NCBI GenBank assembly: GCA_025934135.1
Contig: JAICYR010000002.1
Coordinates: 1 to 61,080, forward strand
Direction of reading: 5' to 3'
DNA length: 61,080 nt
Source: Acidobacteriaceae bacterium
GTDB lineage: Bacteria; Acidobacteriota; Terriglobia; Terriglobales; Acidobacteriaceae
The position numbers were made by a program, and so were the translations under genes. Shown here piece by piece: positions 37,862-47,479 of the stretch; the stretch's first letter is position 1, and each line of letters opens with the position of its first letter. A model generated the notes under the pieces. The model had not been told where the DNA came from and ran no database searches. It worked only from the letters and a program-made list of their open reading frames with translations.

Positions 37862-37949
37862 CGGGTGCCCCATCCTTTCGCGCACCGGGGTCCCCGTGAA
37901 CAGGTCTTCGTTCACGGGGTGGTAGTCTTCATCGTGCGAAAGGGTGGGT
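37862..37949. repeat. nested palindromic repeat: first-variant hairpin interrupted by an ACCGGGGTCCCCGTGAAC... hairpin
   Basis: Outer GGGTGCCCCATCCTTTCGCGC ... CGTGCGAAAGGGTGGGT with CACCGGGGTCCCCGTGAACAGGTCTTCGTTCACGGGGTGG in the loop. Confidence 0.85.
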
Positions 37950-38075
37950 AGACCTGCGAGGCATCCAATTTTGTCAAGTGCCACCAGAGTCTAAGTGGCT
38001 GCAACAACGATATTTACCAGATGCATATAATTTCGCTGAATTTGGTAAAATAGAACTTAGATGGAGATCGACAGA

Positions 38076-38100
38076 AGGCGCAGCCGCAAGCTGCGCCTTT
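38076..38100 (+). terminator. terminator-like hairpin without an upstream gene
   Basis: AGGCGCAGC-cgcaa-GCTGCGCCT followed by TTCGTGTTCTT. Confidence 0.45.
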
Positions 38101-38132
38101 CGTGTTCTTACTGGATTGACACTAACGATGTC

Positions 38133-38183
38133 ATCCTGAGCGAAGACGCTCGCGCAAGAGCGCGAACGTCGAAGTCGAAGGAT
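38133..38183. repeat. hairpin repeat of TCATCCTGAGCGAAG...CGAAGTCGAAGGATCTGCGG type
   Basis: ATCCT/AGGAT ends, internal GACGCTC/GAGCGC...CGTC pairing. Confidence 0.55.
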
Positions 38184-38226
38184 CTGCGGTTCTGCCGAGG
38201 TGGAATCGCAACCCTAGGTATTTGGT

Positions 38227-38265
38227 GGGTGGCCCACTCAAGCCTGATTTTGGCTTGAGTGGGGG
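38227..38265. repeat. dispersed palindromic repeat, third variant
   Basis: GGGTGGCCCACTCAAGCCtgattTTGGCTTGAGTGGGGGA. Confidence 0.85.
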
Positions 38266-38658
38266 ACAGCATTCTATAACTAAGTATTTGAAAAAGGCTG
38301 ACTTGCGCCCAACTCGTTGACCAGGGCTGACTTACGGCCGCCACCAGCCGCTAACTTAAACAAAAGAAAGGAAAACACGAGAATTTCGTCGAAAATCTCC
38401 GCATGGTGCGGGTGGCATACCCTGCCCTGAGCGAAGGTCGAAGGGTCTCGCTTTTGAGAAATGGGCCACGAGATCAATCAACGCCCATTCCTCCGGCCAG
38501 CCAGCCGAAGGTCAATCTAACTCATTGAAGCCAGAGAAGATTCTTACAAGTTCTCTGAAATCAATAAATTCCATGAAGGCTAATTTTCAGAAACCATATT
38601 AGAATCAATGAACTACAGTATCGACCATAAAAAAATTCGCCAAAAGCTGCCGCGACAT

Positions 38659-41600
38659 CTACACCTGATTGACATTGAACCCTCCCACCGCGATCCTCGG
38701 CTTCTCCCCTCGCGTATCGGCCTGGTTCAGTTCGACTGAAATGGTCTGCCGCTCCCCTGGCATCAGCGTCACATAGTTGTCGCTGTAGATGGTCGGCAAA
38801 ATCCGGTCGCCTGACTTCTCCCGCACCGCCTTCAGCCGGACCATCAGCGCTGGACCCGCGGACGTGTTCTCAAGCTCGGTCGTCAGCCGCCATACGCTGC
38901 CGTCCTGCTTGGCCGTGGTCGTGGCCTTCACCTGGGCCTTGTCCAGCTCCCGGATCGCACGGTAGTTCCCCTCCTCCAGCCCCCGCATATAGAGGTTGCT
39001 GGAGACGACGGCCCCCGCTCTGGTCAGCGTCAGCCGCAGGAAATGCACCGGCGTCAGCCCCTGCGGGTACTTCATCGGGATGCACGACTCCGTGCTGTCC
39101 TCCTTGCTGTCCACCGATGCGGTCTTGGACCACTTACTGGTTCCATCGAAGTTCAGCACCTCGACCTTGGCGGTCAGGCCGGAGACATCGCCGCCGCTGT
39201 AGTTCACCACCTCGATGGCGTCGGTCTCGCGGTTCCATTGGATATGGAGCGGCTCCGACCCCTTTTTGCACCCGAAGTAGGCCGCCGTCGGCTCGAAGTA
39301 GTAGTCGTAGGTCTGCCACACAAACGAGGGCCAGCACGGATGACTCATCCATAGCAGCACGCCCATCCGGTACTTGCTCTGCGCCTCGAAGATGGCGCGG
39401 TAGCCTTCATAGTTCAGGAACTGGGCCAGCGTCACCCACTCCTCGGCGTCCTTCGCGCCGCCGTAGTCGTTGTCGATCATCGACCGGAAGGTCCGCCCGC
39501 CCTGCGCCCCGTCTAGGCAGAAGTCGTGCAGGCCCCAGTCCAGCCCCTGCGGCCACATCGCCTGCTCCGGCATCATCCGCCGCACGCTCTCAATTGGCGG
39601 AATGTTCGGCATCCCGATCTCGCTGTGCAGCTTGCTGTCCGCCAACCGGAAGTAGAACACCGGCGGCAGCGCGTTATAAGGCCCGTGCCCGCTCACTGTG
39701 TCATCCGCCGAGCTGGGAATGTAGTGCATCTCCGCATCGAGCTCCGCAATCGCCTTGCGCAGACCGCTCTCCAGCCTCGGAGGCGGATAGCCCTCGTTCC
39801 GTCCGCAATACAGGCCCATCGAGGCATGGTTCCGAACCCGCAGGATCAGGTCGCGTGCATTGCGCAGGAACAGAGCGTCGTCATTGGGGTTCGGCCCGTC
39901 CCACGGATTGGCCAGCCAGAAGTCCTGCCACACCACAATCCCGTGCCGGTCGCAGGCTTCGTAGAAGGCCTCGTCGCCAATCTGACCCACCCAGTTCCGT
40001 ACCATCGTGAAGTTCATCTCGCGGTGGTATCGCGCCGCCGTATCGTACTCGCGCCCGCGGTAGCGCAGCATCGACTCGCTGAAGCCCCAGTTGCCGCCCT
40101 TCGCCACGAACCGCCGCCCGTTCACCCACATCCGCAGCTTCCCGCCATCTTCGGAATAGGTCCACCGCCGAAGCCCGGCCTTGAACCGCTTCGTGTCCGA
40201 CGACTTCTGGTGATGGGCCTCGAAGGAAAGCTCCGCGTCATACAGGTGCGGCTCGCCATAGCCGTTCGGCCACCACAACTTCGGGTTCTTAATTCGGAGT
40301 GCGGCGTGAGTGTTGGGATCGAGCTTCACGTGCTGCGTCGCCGAGCCTTGTAGCTCGACCTCCTGCTCGAACCGCACATCGCCCAACCGCCCGCGCAGCG
40401 TGCCCTTCACCGCGTGCGGCTCATGATTCACCAGGTCGACCTCCACCGTCACATCCGCCCGCGAGTTGTCGGGAAGCGGAAGGTTGGTCGAGACGAACGG
40501 GTTCTCCACCGTCACCGCGCCCGTCTTCGTCAGGTACACATCGCCCCAGATGCCGGTGTTTCGGCCGCGAATCGTCGGAATCCAGTCCCAGCCAATCGAG
40601 GCGTGGTACGTCGGGTTGTCCGCTCCCAGCGCGCCGCCGTTCTTTCCCGGAGCTTCGAAGGTCTTCTGCTTGCAGCTTCCCGGCGTATCGTTCTTCTCGA
40701 TCCTCACGGCCAGCGCATTCGGCTTACCCGACGCCACCTTGCCCGTCACATCGAAGCGCCCGCGCATGAAGCCGCCCTCAATGCGCCCCAGTTTCTCGCC
40801 ATTCAGGAAGACATCGGCCTTCCAGTTGATGCCGTCGAAGTTCAGCCAGACTGCCTCGCCGCTCTCCACCGCCGGAGCCTCAAACTCCGTCCGATACCAG
40901 AAGTCCGAGTAGAAATACGAGTCCGAGATATAAAGCTGGTTCTGCCCATAATTAGGGTCGGGAATCGCGCCCACATTCAGATACGAGCTCAGCACCGTTC
41001 CGGGAACCGTGGCCACAACCCAGCCATCGTCCTTATACCCGCTCTTCGCAACCGCCTCTCCCGGATCGGCGACAAAGTTCGACCGCTGCACCCGCCACGC
41101 GCCTCCGGCCAGCTTCAACTTTCCGTCCGCACTTGGACCCGCCGCCGGATGCGCCTTCGCCACCGGCCCGCCCTTCCCAAACACCTCAATCTCGCTCAGG
41201 ATGTAACCAGCCGGAGACGTGGGCCGCGTCATCAGCACCCGCACATACCGCGCCGTCGCGGGCTTCGCCAGCTTGATGTCATCCACCTGATCGGTTCCAT
41301 TGGAAAACGCCCGCACATCGCGCCAGTTCTGCGCGTCATCCGACGCCTGAACAATCCCCTCGGCAGCGCGAGCAATCCAGTGCAGCGTGACGCGGTCGAA
41401 GGAGCATCGCGCACCCAGGTCCACATAGACCCATTCCTCGCCCGACCCCGCGCTCATCCACGCGCTCGAAAACGAGTACGGTCCTCCAACCTGCACCCGC
41501 TCCTTGCCGCGATAAAAGGCCACTTCTCCCAGTTGCCAAATGGAGACGAAAGGCATCGCCTCAGGCAGGTTCGACGCCGCCAGATCGACCCTGTAGTAGC

Positions 41601-42306
41601 GGTTCCGGCACGGCTGGCTCAGAGCAATCGACGGGTTATAGAGGCTGGAGTGCCTCACAAAATCCGGAGGATACCCTGCTGGCGAGAGCGCTTTCGGCGC
41701 GCTCGCGCGACCCATCTCCTCCCATGTCCTCCCATCGTCCGAAACCGATATCTTGAAGCTCAGGTTCGCCGCCGGAAGTTCTTGCGGAACCGCGACCAAC
41801 ACCTCAACCCGATCAATCTCCGGAGCATCCCCGCCGCCCATGTAAATCTCCGCGAACGGGGTTTCCCCCATCAGCGGCTGCGTCGCCACAGGAAAGTGGT
41901 TGACGATGATCTCCCGCTCATTGATCGGAAGCTTCTCGAAGGGATTCACCGAAACCGCGATCCAGTTCGGCAGCTTCGTGTCCTTGATCCCATCCGTCAC
42001 CAGTTGCGCCGTCAGGTTGTAGTCGTAGCTGCTGGAGTGGTACGCCGGACGCAACAGCGCCAGATTCCGATACGTCGAGTTATCAATCTCCAGAGTGGGG
42101 CTGAAGTCTTCCGCCGGGTCGCCGGGATAAACCCCGATGCCGCGCGTGTAACCCGGCCCGGTGCTTGCACTTTCGCTGGCAACAGCCTCTTGGCGCAACG
42201 CCGTCGGCTTGCTCGCCGCCTCTGCCATGCCCGCAGCCGGAGGCAGCACCACGCCCGCCCCTGCAATGATTGTTGTCTTCAGAAAATCCCGTCTCGATGT
42301 TGACAT
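38659..42306 (-). CDS. Tat-exported glycoside hydrolase family 2-like enzyme with F5/8 type C (discoidin-like) domain
   Basis: MSTSRRDFLKTTIIAGAGVVLPPAA Tat signal; GH2 jelly-roll WLNFDGINWKADVFLNGEKLG; YCGRNEGYPPPR catalytic-type NE motif; DDIKLAKPATARYVRVLMTRPTSPAGYILSEIEVFG. Confidence 0.85.
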   Translation of the reverse strand: MSTSRRDFLKTTIIAGAGVVLPPAAGMAEAASKPTALRQEAVASESASTGPGYTRGIGVYPGDPAEDFSPTLEIDNSTYRNLALLRPAYHSSSYDYNLTAQLVTDGIKDTKLPNWIAVSVNPFEKLPINEREIIVNHFPVATQPLMGETPFAEIYMGGGDAPEIDRVEVLVAVPQELPAANLSFKISVSDDGRTWEEMGRASAPKALSPAGYPPDFVRHSSLYNPSIALSQPCRNRYYRVDLAASNLPEAMPFVSIWQLGEVAFYRGKERVQVGGPYSFSSAWMSAGSGEEWVYVDLGARCSFDRVTLHWIARAAEGIVQASDDAQNWRDVRAFSNGTDQVDDIKLAKPATARYVRVLMTRPTSPAGYILSEIEVFGKGGPVAKAHPAAGPSADGKLKLAGGAWRVQRSNFVADPGEAVAKSGYKDDGWVVATVPGTVLSSYLNVGAIPDPNYGQNQLYISDSYFYSDFWYRTEFEAPAVESGEAVWLNFDGINWKADVFLNGEKLGRIEGGFMRGRFDVTGKVASGKPNALAVRIEKNDTPGSCKQKTFEAPGKNGGALGADNPTYHASIGWDWIPTIRGRNTGIWGDVYLTKTGAVTVENPFVSTNLPLPDNSRADVTVEVDLVNHEPHAVKGTLRGRLGDVRFEQEVELQGSATQHVKLDPNTHAALRIKNPKLWWPNGYGEPHLYDAELSFEAHHQKSSDTKRFKAGLRRWTYSEDGGKLRMWVNGRRFVAKGGNWGFSESMLRYRGREYDTAARYHREMNFTMVRNWVGQIGDEAFYEACDRHGIVVWQDFWLANPWDGPNPNDDALFLRNARDLILRVRNHASMGLYCGRNEGYPPPRLESGLRKAIAELDAEMHYIPSSADDTVSGHGPYNALPPVFYFRLADSKLHSEIGMPNIPPIESVRRMMPEQAMWPQGLDWGLHDFCLDGAQGGRTFRSMIDNDYGGAKDAEEWVTLAQFLNYEGYRAIFEAQSKYRMGVLLWMSHPCWPSFVWQTYDYYFEPTAAYFGCKKGSEPLHIQWNRETDAIEVVNYSGGDVSGLTAKVEVLNFDGTSKWSKTASVDSKEDSTESCIPMKYPQGLTPVHFLRLTLTRAGAVVSSNLYMRGLEEGNYRAIRELDKAQVKATTTAKQDGSVWRLTTELENTSAGPALMVRLKAVREKSGDRILPTIYSDNYVTLMPGERQTISVELNQADTRGEKPRIAVGGFNVNQV

Positions 42307-42439
42307 CCTTGGCCCTCATCTCCGCTCCCGCGCCTCCTGCCCGCGCGAGTAAATTCATATAGCAAAGGACTTCTCCGCCCTTATACCAGTTCCTTCGCGC
42401 AATTCAAACTTTGGGATAGAATCAATCGAAGACGACGAA

Positions 42440-42462
42440 ACCCGGCGCGCCTAACGCCGGGT
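42440..42462 (-). terminator. hairpin downstream of the alcohol dehydrogenase-like gene
   Basis: ACCCGGCG-cgcctaa-CGCCGGGT; weak U-tail on the minus strand. Confidence 0.5.
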
Positions 42463-42504
42463 CCGTCACTTGAGAAGAGAATTGTCGGGTTAACGCGCGT
42501 GCGA

Positions 42505-43698
42505 TCAGGCTGCAGCAGCTTCCGCCCAAGGATCAAGCACCACCTTCGTGCAATGGTCCTCTTTCTCGCGGAAGATGCGATAGCCTTCCGGCGCCTGAGT
42601 CAGAGGCAGACGGTGGCTGATCACAAAGGACGGATCGATCTCTCCTTTTTCAATACGTTCCAGCAGAGGCTTCATGTAGCGCATCATGTGCGTCTGGCCC
42701 GTCTTGAGCGTCAGCGACTTATTCATGAATGCGCCCAACGGCACCTTGTCGTCGAACCCGGCATAAACACCCGGAACCGAAACCGTGCCGCCTTTCCTGC
42801 ATGCCTGAATGCACTGCCGCAGCACTCCAATCCGGTCCTGCACCAGGCGGAGCTTCTGCTTGGCCGAATCATAGAAGTACTGCATTCCATGCCCCGACGC
42901 CTCCATCCCCACGGCATCCATGCACGCATCAGGACCCTTACTGCCGGTGATCTCGCGCAGGGCTTCCAGCACGTCCACATCGTCAAAGTTCAGCGTCTCC
43001 GCTCCGCCTTCACGCGCCATCTGGAGCCTTTCCGGCACATGGTCAATCGCAATCACGCGCCCTGCTCCCATCATGAAGGCGCTTCGAATCGCAAATTGCC
43101 CTATAGGACCGCAGCCCCAGATCGCGACCGTATCTCCGGGCTTAATATTGCAGTTCTCCGCCGCCATATAGCCCGTCGGGAATATATCGGACAGAAACAC
43201 CACCTGATCGTCCCGCAGCGATTCGGGGACCTTGATCGGCCCCACATCGGCAAATGGCACGCGCACGTATTGCGCTTGTCCGCCCGCATAGCCGCCCATC
43301 ATGTGGGTATATCCAAAAAGCCCTGACGGCGAGTGTCCCATCAGCTTTTCCACAAACCACGCGTTCGGGTTCGAGTTATCGCAGAGCGACCACAATTCCT
43401 CATGGCATGGCCCGCAGCCTCCGCACGCAATCGTAAACGGAACCACCACGCGATCTCCCGTTTTCAATTTGGCCGAATCCACTCCCGGCCCTGTCTCCAC
43501 AACTTCGCCCATGAACTCGTGGCCCAGAATGTCTCCCTGCGCCAGCGTCGGAACCAGCCCGTCATACAGGTGCAGATCCGATCCGCAAATGCACGTCGTG
43601 GTTACGCGAACAATGGCATCACGCGGGTTCAGGATCTTCGGCTCCGGAACCTCATGCACCTGCATGTCTTCTTTTCCCATCCAGCAAACGGCTTTCAT
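42505..43698 (-). CDS. zinc-dependent medium-chain alcohol/formaldehyde dehydrogenase-like protein
   Basis: [52 protein letters not shown]. Confidence 0.9.
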   Translation of the reverse strand: MKAVCWMGKEDMQVHEVPEPKILNPRDAIVRVTTTCICGSDLHLYDGLVPTLAQGDILGHEFMGEVVETGPGVDSAKLKTGDRVVVPFTIACGGCGPCHEELWSLCDNSNPNAWFVEKLMGHSPSGLFGYTHMMGGYAGGQAQYVRVPFADVGPIKVPESLRDDQVVFLSDIFPTGYMAAENCNIKPGDTVAIWGCGPIGQFAIRSAFMMGAGRVIAIDHVPERLQMAREGGAETLNFDDVDVLEALREITGSKGPDACMDAVGMEASGHGMQYFYDSAKQKLRLVQDRIGVLRQCIQACRKGGTVSVPGVYAGFDDKVPLGAFMNKSLTLKTGQTHMMRYMKPLLERIEKGEIDPSFVISHRLPLTQAPEGYRIFREKEDHCTKVVLDPWAEAAAA

Positions 43699-43727
43699 AG
43701 AAAACTCCTTTTCTGGTCCCCCCCCGC

Positions 43728-44501
43728 TCAGGCAATGCGGCGGATAGGTTCAACTTTCGCCGTTCTCTGCGGCTTGGGCATATTCGAGGTTTCGCGAAGC
43801 AATATATTTTGCAGGTGCCCATGAATGCCGCGCGGCCCGTGCGTCTGGCCCGCCGTCGTCGGAATCTCTCCGGTCTCCAGAAACGCCTTAAAGCGGCGAA
43901 GGTCCTCCCTCACCGTGAACTCCGGGTTTCTTCCCAGCATCGTCGTGAACGTCTTCCCTACCGCGCCGCCCGGCAGAAAATACTGCATTCTCAGCGTCGC
44001 AAGAATGCTGCCCTCATGTGGGCCTGGACGAAACTCAATCGCGCCTTCATTCGTCACCAGCGATCCCGGTAGCGACCGCCAGGAGATTCTTTCATTCTCT
44101 ACTTCTTCCACAATCTCCGCGTTCCAACTCAGGTGTACCCCGAGCGGCCCCGCTACCGTCCAATGGGATTGATGTTCCCTTCGCGTAACCGATTGCAGGT
44201 GCGGCATGAACCGAGGCAGGTTTTCAAAGTCCCGCCACAATTCATAGGCCCGCTCGCGCGAGCAGCGGATCACAAAGCTCGCGACCGCCGCATCGGGTTT
44301 GCCCTGCTCCGTCGCGGCTTTCTCGGCACTTCGCCTTATCGCCACTGCTCCGATTGCGCCAACTGCCGCAGTGGCGACGAGCTTTGGTTTTCCGCGGACG
44401 AGACTATATGCGCCCAGCGCTCCAGCCAGCAGCATCAACGGCATGCCGGCGTAGGTAGAAGCTGAACAACTGCGAGAGGATGTTTCACCAGGATTTTGCA
44501 C
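43728..44501 (-). CDS. SRPBCC (START/cyclase-dehydrase-like) membrane protein
   Basis: [48 protein letters not shown]. Confidence 0.85.
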   Translation of the reverse strand: MQNPGETSSRSCSASTYAGMPLMLLAGALGAYSLVRGKPKLVATAAVGAIGAVAIRRSAEKAATEQGKPDAAVASFVIRCSRERAYELWRDFENLPRFMPHLQSVTRREHQSHWTVAGPLGVHLSWNAEIVEEVENERISWRSLPGSLVTNEGAIEFRPGPHEGSILATLRMQYFLPGGAVGKTFTTMLGRNPEFTVREDLRRFKAFLETGEIPTTAGQTHGPRGIHGHLQNILLRETSNMPKPQRTAKVEPIRRIA

Positions 44502-44855
44502 GGGGAGCCAGCCTTTCCGATCAATCGAATGATGTTCGTTCAGGCGTTCGCGAAGAGGGATCGAGCTACTTCCTTGGATTCGCCCCCGGAGAATTACTGT
44601 TGCCTCGGGACCGAGATCAGCTGCTCAGGATACCGGCAGGTCCTGACACTGGATCGCGAAGACCACCACCTTTGCAAGCAGATGTTCTTCGTGATGACGG
44701 GCTTGAAAGTTCGCCTAGTTGTCCGAGTTGACCACTCGCTTCTACCCATTCATCCCCGACGTTGGCGGTTGCGTGTTCGCCTCCGCTTGACGCAGGGCAT
44801 GGTTATGCGTATAACTTCGACCTTGAACAGCATTTATCCCGGGGAAAATTCCTCC

Positions 44856-45416
44856 ATGCCCGAAGCACGTCATGAAAGCGCCAAAATCAAAGCTTTGCGT
44901 ACGGTAACGGCCAGGAAAGCTCCGTCCGCGAAGCCCGCACTCCATCCCTCGTTCACGCAATATCAGAACGCCATGCAATTGTTGCAGGAGGGAAAATTCG
45001 AGAAGGCGCGCACTCTATTTGAAAAGCTTTGCAAAGACGGCGCTCCGGAACTGCTGGAGCGCTCGCGTACCTATCTCGCTATCTGCGAGCGCAATGGCAA
45101 GAAAAACGGCCTCGCCTTCAGCAGTCCCGAGGAGCAGTACGACTATGCCATCTCTCTGCTGAACACCGGCAATTACGAGGACGCGCGCGACCAGTTTGAA
45201 AGCCTGCTGAAAAACGGCATCCTGATTGATTATGCCCATTACGGTCTCGCCATCCTGAACAGCATCACTGGGCAGGCCGAGGAATGTCTCGACCATCTTC
45301 ATAAAGCGATCGAAATGAATCCGCAGAACCGCATTCAGGCACGCGGGGATACCGACTTCAACGACATGGCCGACGATCCGCGGTTCACAGAACTTCTCTA
45401 TCCGGAAGCCACTTGA
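44856..45416 (+). CDS. tetratricopeptide-repeat protein (start by homology-style inspection)
   Basis: QYQNAMQLLQEGKFEKARTLFEKL, YDYAISLLNTGNYEDARDQFESLLKNG, LDHLHKAIEMNP. Confidence 0.75.
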   Translation: MPEARHESAKIKALRTVTARKAPSAKPALHPSFTQYQNAMQLLQEGKFEKARTLFEKLCKDGAPELLERSRTYLAICERNGKKNGLAFSSPEEQYDYAISLLNTGNYEDARDQFESLLKNGILIDYAHYGLAILNSITGQAEECLDHLHKAIEMNPQNRIQARGDTDFNDMADDPRFTELLYPEAT

Positions 45417-45459
45417 TCTTGCGCCGGGGCCGCTCCGGCCCATCCCGATACACTGTCCT

Positions 45460-46515
45460 ATGGATCTCTCCGTGATTGCGAACCCGCCGTCGTCGCGCTC
45501 CATTGAACGAAGCGGACTCAGAGTCGTGGCTATCGGCGGCGGTACCGGGCTGTCGACGCTTCTACGTGGGCTCAAGCAGTATGCGCCTTCCGCGCTCGGC
45601 ACGGGCATCCCCGGAGACGCGCCCACCTCCATCAGCGATCTGGCCGCCGTTGTCACCGTAACCGATGACGGCGGATCGAGCGGACGGCTCAGGAAGAACT
45701 TCAATATGCTTCCCCCCGGCGACTTGCGCAATTGCATGGTCGCCCTCTCAGAAGACGAGCGCCTAATGTCGCGCCTCTTCCGGCATCGCTTTCAGGCCGG
45801 CGGCGAACTCGAAGGCCACAGCTTTGGCAATCTGTTTGTCGCGGCTCTAACCGAAATGACCGGAGACTTTGGCCACGCGCTCAAGCTGGCCGGTGAGGTC
45901 CTGGCCATGCGCGGACAAATTTATCCCGCCACCTATACAAACACGACTCTCGTTGCCCGCATGGCAAATGGCTCCGTCGTTCGCGGAGAGACCAACATTA
46001 CCGCCAGCAAGGAACAGGTCATAGAACTGAGCCTTGATCCCCCTGTTGTCGAGCCGCTTCCGGAAACACTGGCCGCCATCGCCGAGGCCGATTTGATCAC
46101 CCTTGGTCCCGGTTCGCTTTACACAAGCCTCATTACCAACCTCCTTGTTCAAGGGGTTCCCGAGGCCCTCGCTTCCGCCAAAGGCACGCGCGTCTACATC
46201 GCTAATCTCATGACCCAGGCGAATGAGAGCTTGCACCTCACCGCATCCGAACACATCGAGCGCATCTATGCGCACACGCAAAAACCCGTCTTCGACTACG
46301 CCCTACTCAACACCGCTCCCGTCTCCGAGTCGCTCCGCGAACGCTATGCCGTCCAGGGCGCGGAGACCATTCAGCCGGACATCGAGCGCATCGAGGCCAT
46401 GGGCATTCGCTGCATCACCGGCAATTTCGCCGCCGAAGGAGACGTCCTTCGTCACGATGCGGAGCGCGTCGCCCGCACCGTTCTCCAGATCGCCGCCTCC
46501 GGACCTGCCCAATGA
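45460..46515 (+). CDS. yvcK: YvcK family gluconeogenesis factor (UDP-GlcNAc-binding type)
   Basis: LRVVAIGGGTGLSTLLRGLKQY, VTVTDDGGSSGRLRK, PPGDLRNCMVALS, LGPGSLYTSLITNLLV. Confidence 0.95.
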   Translation: MDLSVIANPPSSRSIERSGLRVVAIGGGTGLSTLLRGLKQYAPSALGTGIPGDAPTSISDLAAVVTVTDDGGSSGRLRKNFNMLPPGDLRNCMVALSEDERLMSRLFRHRFQAGGELEGHSFGNLFVAALTEMTGDFGHALKLAGEVLAMRGQIYPATYTNTTLVARMANGSVVRGETNITASKEQVIELSLDPPVVEPLPETLAAIAEADLITLGPGSLYTSLITNLLVQGVPEALASAKGTRVYIANLMTQANESLHLTASEHIERIYAHTQKPVFDYALLNTAPVSESLRERYAVQGAETIQPDIERIEAMGIRCITGNFAAEGDVLRHDAERVARTVLQIAASGPAQ

Positions 46516-47471
46516 GAGTCGGGGTCTTCACGCCGCTACTGTCACAGCTTGCCCTGCCCGCAGTCCTCGAAAAGCTTCGCGGGTTGAAAATCGACACCAT
46601 AGAACTTGGCGCCGGCAATTACCCCGGCGACGCCCACTGCAAGCTCTCCATGCTCGACAATCCCTCCGCGCTGGCTGATTTCCGCCAGATACTTGCCGAC
46701 CACGGGGCCTCGATCAGCGCCCTGAGCTGTCACGGCAACCCATTACATCCCGATACCGCGCGCGCCCGCCACGATGCCGAGGTCAGCCGCAAAACCATTC
46801 TGCTCGCGGAAACACTCGGCGTCCCAACCGTGGTCGATTTTTCCGGATGCCCCGGCGACTCGCTCACGGCCAAAGCTCCCAATTGGATCACCTGCCCTTG
46901 GCCGCCTGACTATCTCGAAGTCCTTGAATGGCAGTGGAACGAAGTCGTCGCGCCTTATTGGATCGGGCACACCAAATTCGCCGCCGATCATGGCGTCAGA
47001 GTCGCCCTCGAAATGCACCCCGGCTTCGTCGTCTATAGCCCGGAAACGCTGCTCAAACTGCGCTCCATCGTCGGGCTAGCCGTCGGCTGCAACTTCGACC
47101 CCAGCCATCTCTTCTGGCAGAACATCGATCCCATCGCCGCGGTCCGCGTGCTTGGCGAAGCCATCTTCCACGTCCACGCCAAGGACACCCAGCTTTATCC
47201 GGCCAACCTGTCGCGTACCGGCGTCCTCGACACCAAACCCTACACCGACGAGCGCCATCGCGGCTGGATCTTCCGCACCTGCGGTTACGGTCACGGCGCG
47301 GAGTGGTGGAAGGAGTTCATTTCCACGCTGCGCATGTTCGGATACGACTCCGTCCTCTCCATCGAGCACGAAGACAGCCTGCTCTCTGCTGAAGAGGGAC
47401 TGACCAAAGCCGCCGCGTTTCTGAATGATCTCGTTGTCCGCGAGCAGCCCGACACAGCATGGTGGACCTGA
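46512..47471 (+). CDS. sugar phosphate isomerase/epimerase (xylose isomerase-like TIM barrel)
   Basis: IDTIELGAGNYPGDAHCKLSML, EMHPGFVVYSPET, NFDPSHLFWQNIDP, HVHAKDTQL; ATGA overlap with yvcK. Confidence 0.85.
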   Translation: MRVGVFTPLLSQLALPAVLEKLRGLKIDTIELGAGNYPGDAHCKLSMLDNPSALADFRQILADHGASISALSCHGNPLHPDTARARHDAEVSRKTILLAETLGVPTVVDFSGCPGDSLTAKAPNWITCPWPPDYLEVLEWQWNEVVAPYWIGHTKFAADHGVRVALEMHPGFVVYSPETLLKLRSIVGLAVGCNFDPSHLFWQNIDPIAAVRVLGEAIFHVHAKDTQLYPANLSRTGVLDTKPYTDERHRGWIFRTCGYGHGAEWWKEFISTLRMFGYDSVLSIEHEDSLLSAEEGLTKAAAFLNDLVVREQPDTAWWT

Positions 47472-47479
47472 GCCGGGAA

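Noticed and set aside
37741-38470. CRISPR array
   Set aside because: The repeats are palindromic, of different families and irregularly spaced; no uniform repeat-spacer structure and no cas genes.
40414-42303. 629-aa open frame antisense to the GH2 gene
   Set aside because: High-GC antisense artefact: Arg/His/Pro-rich, no domain, exactly opposite a convincing Tat-exported GH2 CDS.
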